Below, in pieces: positions 32,305 to 42,524 of a DNA stretch of 64,000 bases. The DNA comes from Mallotus nudiflorus. Its lineage: Eukaryota; Streptophyta; Magnoliopsida; Malpighiales; Euphorbiaceae. How positions within the stretch are numbered: position 1 is the stretch's first letter; each line of letters opens with the position of its first letter. The position numbers and the translations under genes were made by a program. The notes under the pieces are model-generated. The model was not told the DNA's origin. It did not search any database and worked only from the letters and a program-made list of their open reading frames with translations. Location: the NCBI GenBank assembly GCA_947683625.1, contig CANTUR010000906.1:496001-560000 (forward strand), read 5' to 3'.

Positions 32305-32485
32305 TTTCACACGAATGCCAAACTCTGCTTTTATAAATATATAGAATGTAGGAAAACGTTTGATTAAATTCATGAAGGATCCTTAGAACCCTAATAATAA
32401 CGACCTCAACAACCCCATCATCACTCTAGTCGTGCAGACTCACTTGATTCCAAATAGAACACTTATTCCAATTTGGACAGCAGAC

Positions 32486-32706
32486 TGGCCCCGAGACACT
32501 AAGTCAACCGAGCTCCATCAGTCTGACTGTCAGTGTGATTGGCCCCGAGACACTTGGTCAACCGAGCTCCAGCAATCACACTATTTATCACCTCACATCT
32601 CAATCAACCCAATAGATCATTCAATTCACTTATGGATAGTAAACTGGCCCTGAGACACTAAGTCAACCGAGCTCCAGCAGTTTGACTGTCAGTGATTGGC
32701 CCCGCA
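32486..32706. repeat. GC-richer repeat cluster in the solo LTR
   Basis: 'tggccccgagacactaagtc' followed by 'aaccgagctcca' occurs at about 32,487, 32,540 ('cacttggtc' variant) and 32,645 ('ggccctgagac'), with a truncated fourth 'ttggccccg' at 32,696. The copies alternate with 'gtctgactgtcagtg'-type sequence. They stand out from the AT-rich surroundings. Confidence 0.8.
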
Positions 32707-32906
32707 ATAACACTATCTAACATACCATTAATCTTAGTCAAATCAATTAAATCAATTATAATCACCCAATTTTAACTCTCACTCAATCCTTATCTATCGT
32801 ACCGGTACGTACACGGTCCTAGTGCTACCCACTAGGAAGCACGTTCTATTGATATCCTTCACTTAGAATAATTAATGTAGAACAATATTCATAATAGTAA
32901 AACCAA

Positions 32907-32909
<3 letters not shown>

Positions 32910-32981
<72 letters not shown>
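32910..32981. repeat. (AT)n microsatellite
   Basis: About 72 bp of pure AT repeat in the solo LTR, between 'aaccaaccat' and 'accataaata'. Confidence 0.95.
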
Positions 32982-32983
<2 letters not shown>

Positions 32984-32986
32984 ATA

Positions 32987-33934
32987 AATATGTGTTTGTG
33001 TTTAACATATATTCACAAATATACTAAAAATGAACCTAATTATCTAGCATGCATATATCAAAAATAAACCCTAAATATACCACTAATGTGTTAGGTTTAA
33101 TTTAATAATAAAACATGTATTTATTTGGAAATAAATAAAAAATATACCAAAAATAAACTTAAAAATAATTTAAGTGTAGGTTTATAATTTAACATGCAAT
33201 TATTTAAGAATAAACCTAAAATCTACTAAAACCATACCTAAGGTATACTAATCATTTAATAAAATAATTATGTCTAAGTGTACATTTTAAAACATGTGTA
33301 CACTTAGACATAATAAATCATTCATTCGGAAAATAATTAATGTAGAATAATATTCATAATAGTAAAACCAACCATATATATATATATATACCAAAAATAT
33401 ACCTAAAATATACCCAGTATATTTCAGGTATATATATATGTGTATGTCAAATAAAATATGAAATAAATTAAAGATAAATCATTAATATAGTGAAAAACAA
33501 TTTAAATGAGTAACAATAATATAACATGCATTTTCTTTAAAAATATACTTAAATATACAAAAGATATACCCTAAGTACACAAATCATTTAATAAAACATT
33601 TATGTATAAATATTCATTTAAATATGTGTTTGTGTTTAACATATATTCACAAATATACTAAAAATGAACCTAATTATCTAGCATGCATATATCAAAAATA
33701 AACCCTAAATATACCACTAATGTGTTAGGTTTAATTTAATAATAAAACATGTATTTATTTGGAAATAAATAAAAAATATACCAAAAATAAACTTAAAAAT
33801 AATTTAAGTGTAGGTTTATAATTTAACATGCAATTATTTAAGAATAAACCTAAAATCTACTAAAATCATACCTAAGGTATACTAATCATTTAATAAAATA
33901 ATTATGTCTAAGTGTACATTTTAAAACATGTGTA
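32987..33934. repeat. 314-bp direct repeat in the solo LTR
   Basis: 32,987-33,300 and 33,621-33,934 are nearly identical (offset exactly 634 bp); I noticed one difference, 'aaaaccatacc' against 'aaaatcatacc'. The preceding 'gtagaaNaatattcataata' (about 32,877 and 33,342) is duplicated as well. This is a recent segmental duplication within the LTR. Confidence 0.88.
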
Positions 33935-36288
33935 TATTACTCAAATGTATTAAACCTAAACCTAATTGTTTAATGTTCATATATCAAACTAACATGCATA
34001 ATTATTTAATATGCATATATATAAAAATGCAACTCTGGATATACCAAAAATATTATAATTTAAATCCCTTTTTAAACATACAATGAAAATGAAAAATTCT
34101 AAATAATGCACCCTATATGCAGTGTATATATATACAGTATAATAACTCACATGTTAGCGCTCCACGAGACAAACTCGACGGGCTTAATCCGTTAGGCCTC
34201 GATCTCGGCGCAGCTAGACAAACAAATGACAACATGAATCAGAACAAATTTAATGAAAATTCTAAAGACTCGATCTAGAATTTTAGACACAGAATTAGAG
34301 TAGGAATTTGACTGGACATCACGTTTTACGATAATTCTACCAAAAATCCGACAAAATCTCCCCTATAAAATGGACATCTCTCTACTTAAAGAGTAGAGCC
34401 GGTCCTGCAAAGAAATACACTTCGGAATAAATACAGAATTACAACCATAATCCCTCGGTCGGACTCCAAACTACAATTCACCGACCGAGGTTCACAATTC
34501 ACAAAATAATTATAAAATACCAAAAATGCCCTTATATAATAAAAAAACATTTTATAAATACAAATTACGTAAACATACTAAAAATCAATAAAAATCCATT
34601 TATTTAGAAAAATAGTATATTATATATAATTTGAAAACAATTTACGAAAAATAGTTTTAATTAGTTAAAAATACTAAAAATTTTCAGAAATCATTTTTAT
34701 ACCCTAAATAACTATTAAAACCAATTTAATTATATTTTTAGTCAATTTAGTGTAAATTTACTAAAATACCCCTATATATATATATATTCACTATAAATGT
34801 TCAAAAATTCACCAAAAATTATATAATTACTAAAAAATTAATTTCTCAACATATAATTCAATAATATCAATAAATATACTCAATTTACCAATTTATTTCA
34901 ATTAAACACATAATTAACCCTATTTTTCAAAATTACATAAACTTAATAAATTCCAAATAAATACATAAAAATTCACAAAAATTACAAATAAATTTATATA
35001 ATTCATTTCAACTCCTATAATCACCATAAAACACAATTTCATAATTTAATTAATTAATTTTCGAAAATTAGAAAATAATAATAAAATTCACAAAAATTCA
35101 CAAAAATTAAAATAAATTCCAAAAATTCTAAAAAAATTACAGCATGTAGATTAAGCTTACAAGAAAAAATTTTGTGAAGGAATTTTTCATGAATCACTCA
35201 AATTAAAGCTAAAAAAATTCGAAACCCAAAATGGCTGATTTGAAGAATTTGAAACCTAAGCAATTCTAGACCAAATCAAGTGAAATAAAGCTTGGAATCA
35301 CACTCACTAGAGCTCAAGGAGAAGATAGAGACTGACGGCATCAAATTTGGTGGCCGGAAAGTGCTTGGTCGGAGCTAAGTCGGTTTTTGGCTTCTTGATA
35401 AAAATCCGGCCAAACAATGTCGGAAATGGGAGCTTGGGACGTCGGGAATGGCTGGAAGGGAAGGTGGCACACCGGAAAGCATAGTGACAGCAAGGAAAAC
35501 CAGCTTGAAATGGCTGAAAATGTCTGAAAACGTTTTGGGAGGAAGAAGATGAAGGAGGGGCAAAACTGTAATTAAGGCAACTTTTGTTTTTTTTTTATTA
35601 AAATTTGTGTATATATGTATATATATATATGTCCACACTATATTATAGTAATATATATATATATTCCCACACACAAATAATACTCACCACACAAATATTT
35701 TAATATATTTAATAATTTATACACTTAAAATTAATTAATTAATACAAAAATTAAATAATAAAATTAAGGAAATTAGTTAAGCTCTAATTAAGTTAAATAA
35801 GTACACATATATACAATTTATTTTAGCACTTTAAAATTATATATGAGTTCATGCAAATTCATAAAACTAGTCAAAATAAATAGTATTAAATTATTTACGT
35901 GTCAATTTTCCCGAAAATACAATTTTTGAAAAAATTTTACGTAAAGTACTTAAAATAATTAAAATTAGCTTTAAACAAACAACAAACTCATAAAATATCA
36001 TAAATATATATACAAAAATTATTAACACTGCATATCCCGATGCAATATAAAAATATTTAAAACTCGGGATATTACAAAAAGTTATGTAAAGGCAATGGTT
36101 AGTTTTGGCCAAATGATCACTTTTTTAATTTATTTTATTTTGTAAAATTTTATTTAATAATAATTTTGATTATAAATATCCTTCACGTCGATATCACTTC
36201 CTTTTTGTCTCCTATCACTCTCTATTTCTTCAATATTTTTCTATAATTTCACTCAATTTACAATTTTTTTATTTTATATTTCCTCATC

Positions 36289-36771
36289 ATGGATGAAAAT
36301 TTTAACAATTTTAATTCTCATTTTAATGCTCCAAATATGGAAAATTTTTCCTCTTCACAAAACCTAAAAAAAATTCCATATTTTAATAATCCTCCAAATA
36401 TTCAAAATTATCCATATCCCCTACTTAATTCTAATTATTTGCCAAATTTTTCATATCCATTTTCCATGTATCCAGCATCAAGTTATTTCTCATATATCCC
36501 AAATTTTCAAAACCCACCATCTCAGAGTGAGTCAAGAAAAAATATTGATTTTGGCACCGAGGGAGAGAATACAACACAAATAGATTTAACTTCAGACTCT
36601 CAAATTCAACCATATTCAACTCAACAAGAGTTCAAAAATATTACCTTCACTAATAAACTAGTGGAAGAAATTGATGGCAAACATGCTCTATGGAGTATTG
36701 ATGATGACAAACTACTTTCAAGTTCTTGGCTCATAATTTTTAGCTGCAGCAATATTGGTGTTATAACCTAA
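36289..36771 (+). pseudogene. PIF/Harbinger accessory ORF (Myb/SANT-type), truncated
   Basis: The 160-codon frame starts at an ATG preceded by a TATA box and a CT-rich leader. The first roughly 80 residues are rich in Asn, Pro, Tyr, Phe and Ser ('NYPYPLLNSNYLPNFSYPFS'), then 'WSIDDDKLLSSSWL' matches the start of the Myb/trihelix-like domain of the DNA-binding protein that plant PIF/Harbinger elements encode beside their transposase. Similarity stops after 'SSSWL'; the last 20 or so residues look like read-through into unrelated DNA. It lacks the rest of the DNA-binding helix bundle and is probably non-functional. Confidence 0.7.
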
Positions 36772-36838
36772 ATTTTTATAAATTATAAAATTAAATTTAT
36801 GATATTTGTAGTGTTAATAATTATTTTATTAAATTACG

Positions 36839-38336
36839 TGAAAAGGCCCTAGAGGGGGGTGAATAGGGCTATAAAATAAAAATCGAAATTAAAAAAAAAT
36901 TTACAAGAATTGAAAGAATGTTGAGAAGGAAGAATGAAGAACACAATGATTTAAGGAGTTCATATTCAACAACAATCCTACGTCTCCACCTAATTTATTC
37001 CCAAGTTAAGATTTTCAATCACCAATAAACTTATTCATAAGATTAAGATTACACATGAGTTTTATGGCTCACTCTTATAACCTTACAACATGAGTTTTCA
37101 AGGCTCACTCAAAAAACCAAATCCCTAGTGTTTCATGGACAACATTTAAACCAATTCCTTTAGAAATAAATCTCACTTCCCTACTAATCTATCCCAAGAT
37201 TTAAGATGAAGAGAAATCTATTTCTAACATATAATCAACTCTCACAAGAGTTATAAACAAAGAGTGAATATTTGAGAATTTGAGAGCTTTAATGAATGCT
37301 AAGATAGAGAATGATAATAAGCAAAAATGTCTTAACTTCCATTCAGTTTTAGAGGTATTATATAGATAAACATTTAAAAATATAGTTGTTGGAGGTGCAA
37401 ATAATGTGTCCAATGTCTATATTTTGAATCCAACATTTATAATTTTAAATTATTGAAAGTAATGATGTCAGACTATTATGCACAGGTTGAAATTGTGATT
37501 GTCTATTGGAGACATTTGAATTTGACCACACTTTCTTTATAGAAGTTGTAGATATTTGACTTAGCTTTTGATATTATTTTTAATCATCTCAATTGGACTT
37601 CTATAGCAAAATACTAAGAATTGTGCAATCTAAAATGGCATGCTACTGTTAGACAACTATGCACAAGTTGAAGTTCAAATTTATAGATATTCTATTTGAG
37701 AAGTTCAAATTTGCCTATACTTTCTTTATAAAAGTTATAGATATTTGACTTAGCTTTCCATATCATTTTTAATTACCTTAATTGGAATTTTATAGCTTAA
37801 GATATTTCCAAAATACTAAGAGCTATGCAATCTAAAATGACAAACTACTATTAGACAGTTATACATGAGTTGAAACCCTGATTTTCTATTGGAGACGTTC
37901 AAATTTACCTATATTTTCTTTATAAAAGTTATAGATATTTGACTTAAATTTTCATATCATTTTGAATCACTTCAATTGGACTTCTATAGCTCAAGATATT
38001 TCCAAAATACTAAGAGTTATGCAATGGCATCTACATATGTTGACTTCAACTCAAGATTTGAATACCAAAATGAACTCGGATTTTGACAAGTAAGCACAAT
38101 TCAAAAAGTTCAAAATGTCTACTTCAAATGTGAAGAAGATAAATTTCTCATTATAAAGCTTTAAGGATGTCAAAAGTCTCCTTGAATCTCAGAAGTCGAA
38201 CCAGCCCAAGATATTCATACTTCATTTTAACTTCCAATAGAGTCCTAACTTATACACACTTAAACAAACAAATTAAATGCTCAAAATTAAGTTTTTTAAG
38301 ATAAAAAATCAAGATTGATTATTGTTAAGGTCAACA
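36839..38336 (-). repeat. 3' LTR of the copia element, ~1.5 kb
   Basis: On the minus strand it runs TGTTGACCTTAACAATAATC... to ...CTAGGGCCTTTTCA, with TG/CA ends. It is preceded directly by the purine tract AAAAAAGGGGGAGAT. The 'CACCCCCCTCTAGGGCC' near its end is common in SIRE-like LTR ends. It contains a threefold tandem repeat. Confidence 0.7.
37467..38035. repeat. Three diverged tandem repeats (181 and 202 bp) in the copia LTR
   Basis: Copies begin at 37,467 ('gtcagactattatgcac'), 37,648 ('gttagacaactatgcac') and 37,850 ('attagacagttatacat'). Each contains 'tttctttataNaagttNtag' and 'atatttgactta', and ends near 'atactaagaNNtNtgcaat'. Confidence 0.85.
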
Positions 38337-39590
38337 ATCTCCCCCTTTTTTATTTTGACAAACTTATTTTGAGTTTAATAAAAAATAATATAAAGTAAAG
38401 TGTGTGATAATATTTGTGGTAATAATGATACCAAATGAAATAAAATATATTTCTTTATTTCTCCCCTTATGAATATGGACATGATAAGAAATATAAATTT
38501 ATAGATTATTCCCCTTGACCAAAAAATAAAAATAATATAAAATATAGCAAGAGGGATAAAAACATGGCATTCTTATGACAAATGTATTAAAAACATAAAA
38601 TATGATAACATGATCATTTAAATAAACATTAGGCAATGTGAGGAAATAATTTCAAACATATATGCATATTGTGCCACTAAAATGTATCATAAAAATAGTA
38701 CATGTAACAATAATGTTGATGCTAGATGAGCTTAACTATCACATGATCATATAAAGCTTGGCTAGCTAATCAATTATGTAGCACTTAGCATAAAAAAATA
38801 AAAAAAAATTATCCATAACATATTTTCCTCTCTTTATACGAAGGCAAAAGGAAAAGAAAGAGATATAAGAGGAAATGAACTTAAAGGGACCAAAATTCCT
38901 ATAAGAATAAAGCAAAGATACACCAAATCTTTGTAAAAATATCGTTGCCTTAACAAAAATCAAAACAATTCCTAAGAAAACATTATACATGAATTATATA
39001 TGTATAAACATAATAATAAAATATTATACACATGTATCATAACAAATAACAAAGTCAAATATTTTTCTCCCTCTTTGTCAAAAATAAAAAGAAAAGAGAG
39101 AGATATAAAGGGAAATAAAAACAAAAATATACAAAATCTTTATAAAATCTATGTCATACATAAACAAAATAAGCAAAACAAGGTCTTTTGTCACATATGA
39201 TGTATGACAAAATTAGTCATACTTGCAATATTAATACGCATGCAAAAATTTAAACAAATTTTCTCCCCCTATATCAAACAAAAATATAATATGTCACTAA
39301 TATAAACATATTTTTTAAAGGAGTTTTAAAATTAAAAAAAAAAACTAAGTACACATGTTAAAAAATTTAACTAGATACACATGCAAACTTAAATTATTTC
39401 TCATCCTTTAACAAAAGGCAAAAGGAAATTTAAAAAGATAAACAAAATATAAACTGACGACTATAAAAAAAAAATTTTAAATCAAAATCAAAATATTTAT
39501 CAATCAAAGTAATTAATAAGCACAACATGATTTCATATGAAAATAGTTTAACCATCAAATCATGCCAAGTTCAGGCTTAATGAAATTTAA
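38337..39590 (-). other. Copia 3' region with polypurine tract and repeated PPT-like boxes
   Basis: The true polypurine tract is at 38,337-38,352 (minus: AAAAAAGGGGGAGAT next to the LTR). Similar purine boxes recur upstream at about 38,459, 38,513, 38,822, 39,066, 39,262 and 39,398 (plus-strand 'tttctccccct' or 'tctccctctttgtca' variants, several followed by 'aaaaataaaa'). No env-like frame is seen. The rest is AT-rich. Confidence 0.6.
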
Positions 39591-40960
39591 TCTCTCTTCA
39601 TTGAGAGGTTTGGTAAAGATATCTATAAGTTGATTATTTTTATCAACAAATTAAGTGAGATATTACCAATTTGAACATGATCACATAAGAAATGACGTAT
39701 AATGTCTATATGCTTAGTTCTAGAATGTTGAATGGGATTTTTGCTAAGGTTGATAGCCCTTGTATTATCACATTTGATTGGAATGTGATCAAGTTTTACA
39801 CCATAGTCTAACAACTATTGTTTTTGCCATAAAACTTGTGAACAATAAAGACTTGTTGCAATATATTCAGCTTCAGCAGTGGACAAGGCAACTTAAACTT
39901 ATTTCTTACTAAACCAAGAAACTAAACATTGTCCTAAAAATTGACAAGTTCCGAAAATGCTTTTTCTATCTAGTAAACTACCAGCAAATTATACATCAAA
40001 ATAGCTAATCAAGTCAAAGGATGAACTTTAAGGATACTAAAGTCCCAAATGCATTGTACCATAAAGATATTTAAAAATTCTTTTGATAGCATTCAAATGA
40101 GACTCTCTAGGACTAGATGAAATCTAGCACACAAATGAGTAGCAAACATAATATCGAGTCTACTAGTAGTTAAATAAAGAAAGTATCCAATCATACCTCT
40201 AAATCACTTTTCATCAACCGATTTACCATTCTCATCTTTGTTAAGTTTGGTTGTAGTACTGATTGGAGTTTTACTTATCTTAGCTCTATCTATGCTAAAC
40301 TTCTTGAGAACGTCTCTTGCATACTTGGTTTGATTAATGAAAATCCTATTTTTGCATTCCTTTAGAGAAACCTTTCTCTAATAAGAAGTTGCTTAATCTT
40401 TTATACCAAACTCTAAGAGTTTATTTCAATCCATATAATGCTTTGGAAAGTTTAAATACATGATTTTGAAAATTAAAGATTTCAAAACCTAAAGGTTGCT
40501 CAACATACATATCTCCTTCAATAAAACCATTTAAAAATACACTTTTAACATCCATTTGATAAAGTTTGAAATCCATGAATGATGCAAATGCATGTAGCAT
40601 TCTAATAGCTTCTAACCTTGTAATGGGGGCATAGGTTTCATCATAATCAATGCCTTCCTCTTGATTATAACCTTTAGCTACTAGTCTAGCTTTATTCCTA
40701 ATTATGACACCTTATTCATTCATCTTGTTTCTAAACACCCATTTGGCACCTATAATAGGATGATGTTTCAGTCTAGGAACCAAGTCCAAACCTCATTTTT
40801 CTCAAATTGATTTAACTATTCTTTCATAGCAAAGACCCAAAATTCATCACACAAAGCATCATCAATAGTTTTGGGTTCAATTTGAGAAATGAAGGCTAAA
40901 TTAACAATAGACTTTAATTAAGATTTAGTAGTTACCCTTTTTATAGTGTCACCTATAATG
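39590..40960 (-). pseudogene. Copia reverse transcriptase and RNase H (broken)
   Basis: On the minus strand: 'GAKWVFRNKMNE', 'KARLVAKGYNQEEGIDYDET', 'YQMDVKSVFLNGF' (first catalytic Asp) and 'HVFKLSKALYGLK'. The sequence then jumps from 'LSNFLLEKG' directly to an 'ECKNRIFINQTKYARDVLKK'-like segment, so the block that should hold the YVDD catalytic box is missing (near 40,375). 'GMIGYFLYLTTSRLDIMFA' follows, then RNase H with 'IKCDNTRAINLSKNPIQHSR' (39,770-39,710). Several stops are present. Non-functional. Confidence 0.88.
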
Positions 40961-41990
40961 AGTTCTTGAGGATGAGCTTTCTCAAATTTCCAATCCTTTG
41001 GAGTTCATCATTCAATGTAGGTTGAGATGTTTCTTCATTGTCTTCCTTGTTTGCACCTTCAAGTTCTAAGGGCTTACTAGCATTTTCTTCTTGATTTTCC
41101 ACAATCTCATTATTACCTACAAGATCATTGACACTACAAAGATCCTTTCTAGGATCAAGTGAATTTGATTCATCAAATACAACATGCATTGACTCTTCAA
41201 CTATTAGAGTTCTCTTATTAAAAACTCTATATGCTTTACTAGAAATAGAATAGCCTAGGAAAATTCCTTCATAGGCTTTGGAATCAAATTTTCCAAGATT
41301 ATCCTTGGTGTTTAATATAAAGCACTTACATCCAAATACTCTTAGATATGAGATTTTGGGTTTTCTATTGTTCCATAACTCATGAGAAGTTTTATTCAAA
41401 ATTGATCTTTTGAAAACTCTATTTGAAATGTAGCAAAATGTGTTAACGGCTTCCACCCAAAAGTATAGAGGCAAATTATACTTATGAAGCATTGTTCTAG
41501 TCATTTCCACAAGAGTTTTATTTTTCCTTTCAACTACCCCATTTTGTTGAGGAGTTCTAGGAGAAGAGAATGCATGTGAAATGTCATTTTCATCACAAAA
41601 GGTTTTAAAAAATTCATTTTTAAACTTGGTTCCATGATCACTTCTAATAGAAGAAATACAAAAACAATTTTCTTTTTAAACTCTTTTTGCAAACTTTTCA
41701 AAAGCTTTAAATGCATCATTATTATGAGTAAGAAAATATACCCAAGTAAATCTACAGTAATTATCAACCAATACATATGCATAGTGCATACCACCAAGAC
41801 TCGTAACTCTAGTTAGTCCAAACAAATCTATATATATAAGTTCAAGTGGCCTAGAAGTGGACACTACATTTTTTAGCTTAAATGAGGACTTGGATTGTTT
41901 TCCCTTTTAGCAAGCATCATAAGGTTTATTCTTAGCGAATTCAAGCCTAGGTAAACCAATCGCAAGATCATATTTACAAAAATCATTCAA
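40953..41990 (-). pseudogene. Copia integrase (broken)
   Basis: On the minus strand 'LELIYIDLFGLTRV' holds the first catalytic Asp (near 41,840). The second Asp is in an 'SDHGTKFKNEF' segment (near 41,640-41,610), and the Glu is in 'QQNGVVERKNK' (near 41,530). The C-terminal part, 41,510-40,953, is open for 185 codons with 'AYEGIFLGYSISSKAYRVFN', the usual copia integrase tail. A frameshift lies near 41,680. DDE spacing is as expected for the family. Confidence 0.88.
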
Positions 41991-42023
41991 TAGCTCAAAA
42001 TTTACATGTCCTAACCTTCTATG

Positions 42024-42518
42024 TCATGTCCATGTGTCATGGGAAATTGACATCAAGCATTTAATATCTTTGTTATCAATATTATTCAGATCAATAACAT
42101 AAACATTATCAACTCTTTCACTACTAAAAATTATTGTCTTCATCAAGACTACTAATAAAGCAATTCTTGCGATAGAAATGACCTTATTTCCCATATCACA
42201 TAATTGACTTATACTAAATAAGTTATGTTTAAGACCATCAACAAGCAAAATATAGTGTATAGTTAAGGATTGAGGATTACCAATTTCTCCAATGCCAATA
42301 ATCTTTCCTTTTGCATTGTCCCCGAAAGTAACATGTCCTCCATCCTTGTCGTCAAGCTTGTTGAATTTCTTCTTGCCTCCCATTATGTGCCTTGAGCATC
42401 CACTATCTAGATACTTCAAGCATCCAATTTTAGGATAATGAAGTGTGGATCCGACAAAAGACCCCAATGATAAAAATGTTATAAATAGGTCTTCAACACT
42501 TGAAGTGTGAAACCTCAA
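42024..42518 (-). pseudogene. Copia protease and pre-integrase region
   Basis: An open 164-codon stretch on the minus strand contains 'LKYLDSGCSRHIMGGK', the copia aspartic protease with the DSG catalytic triplet intact, then 'HNLFSISQLCDMG' typical of the following region. The zinc-knuckle and gag parts that should precede it are absent, since E2 LTR sequence begins immediately to the right. Confidence 0.85.
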
Positions 42519-42524
42519 AAGTCT

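Larger units (their letters stand above)
31753..36076 (-). repeat. Giant (4.3-kb) solo LTR with perfect TSD AAAAG
   Basis: On the minus strand it runs TGTAATATCCCGAG... to ...TTTGGGTCGTGACA, with TG/CA ends. It is flanked by AAAAG on both sides (31,748-31,752 and 36,077-36,081). No PBS, polypurine tract or coding domain lies inside, so I take the whole 4,324 bp as one LTR left by LTR-LTR recombination. LTRs this long are known in the Del/Tekay-type chromoviruses; that lineage is an inference. The interior holds microsatellites and internal duplications listed separately. Confidence 0.78.
31586..36740 (+). mobile_element. PIF/Harbinger-like transposon remnant
   Basis: The left end 'gggcatccacattgg' (31,586-31,600), preceded by TAA, looks like a plant Harbinger/Tourist terminus with its 3-bp target. 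After a 4.3-kb solo LTR insertion (31,753-36,076) the element resumes, with a TATA box (TATAAATA, 36,171-36,178) and the Harbinger accessory ORF at 36,289. That ORF loses its similarity around 36,740, and neither a transposase nor a right terminus follows. I infer a 3'-truncated element. Confidence 0.6.
36839..42520 (-). mobile_element. Ty1/copia element, SIRE/Maximus-like, 5'-truncated
   Basis: On the minus strand: protease, integrase, RT, RNase H, a non-coding 3' stretch with repeated polypurine-like boxes, then the 3' LTR. Integrase before RT is copia order. The RT wording 'KARLVAKGYNQEEGIDYDET' and the long 3' region fit SIRE/Maximus. gag and the 5' LTR are missing: the element ends abruptly at about 42,520, where the truncated E2 LTR begins. 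Confidence 0.85.
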
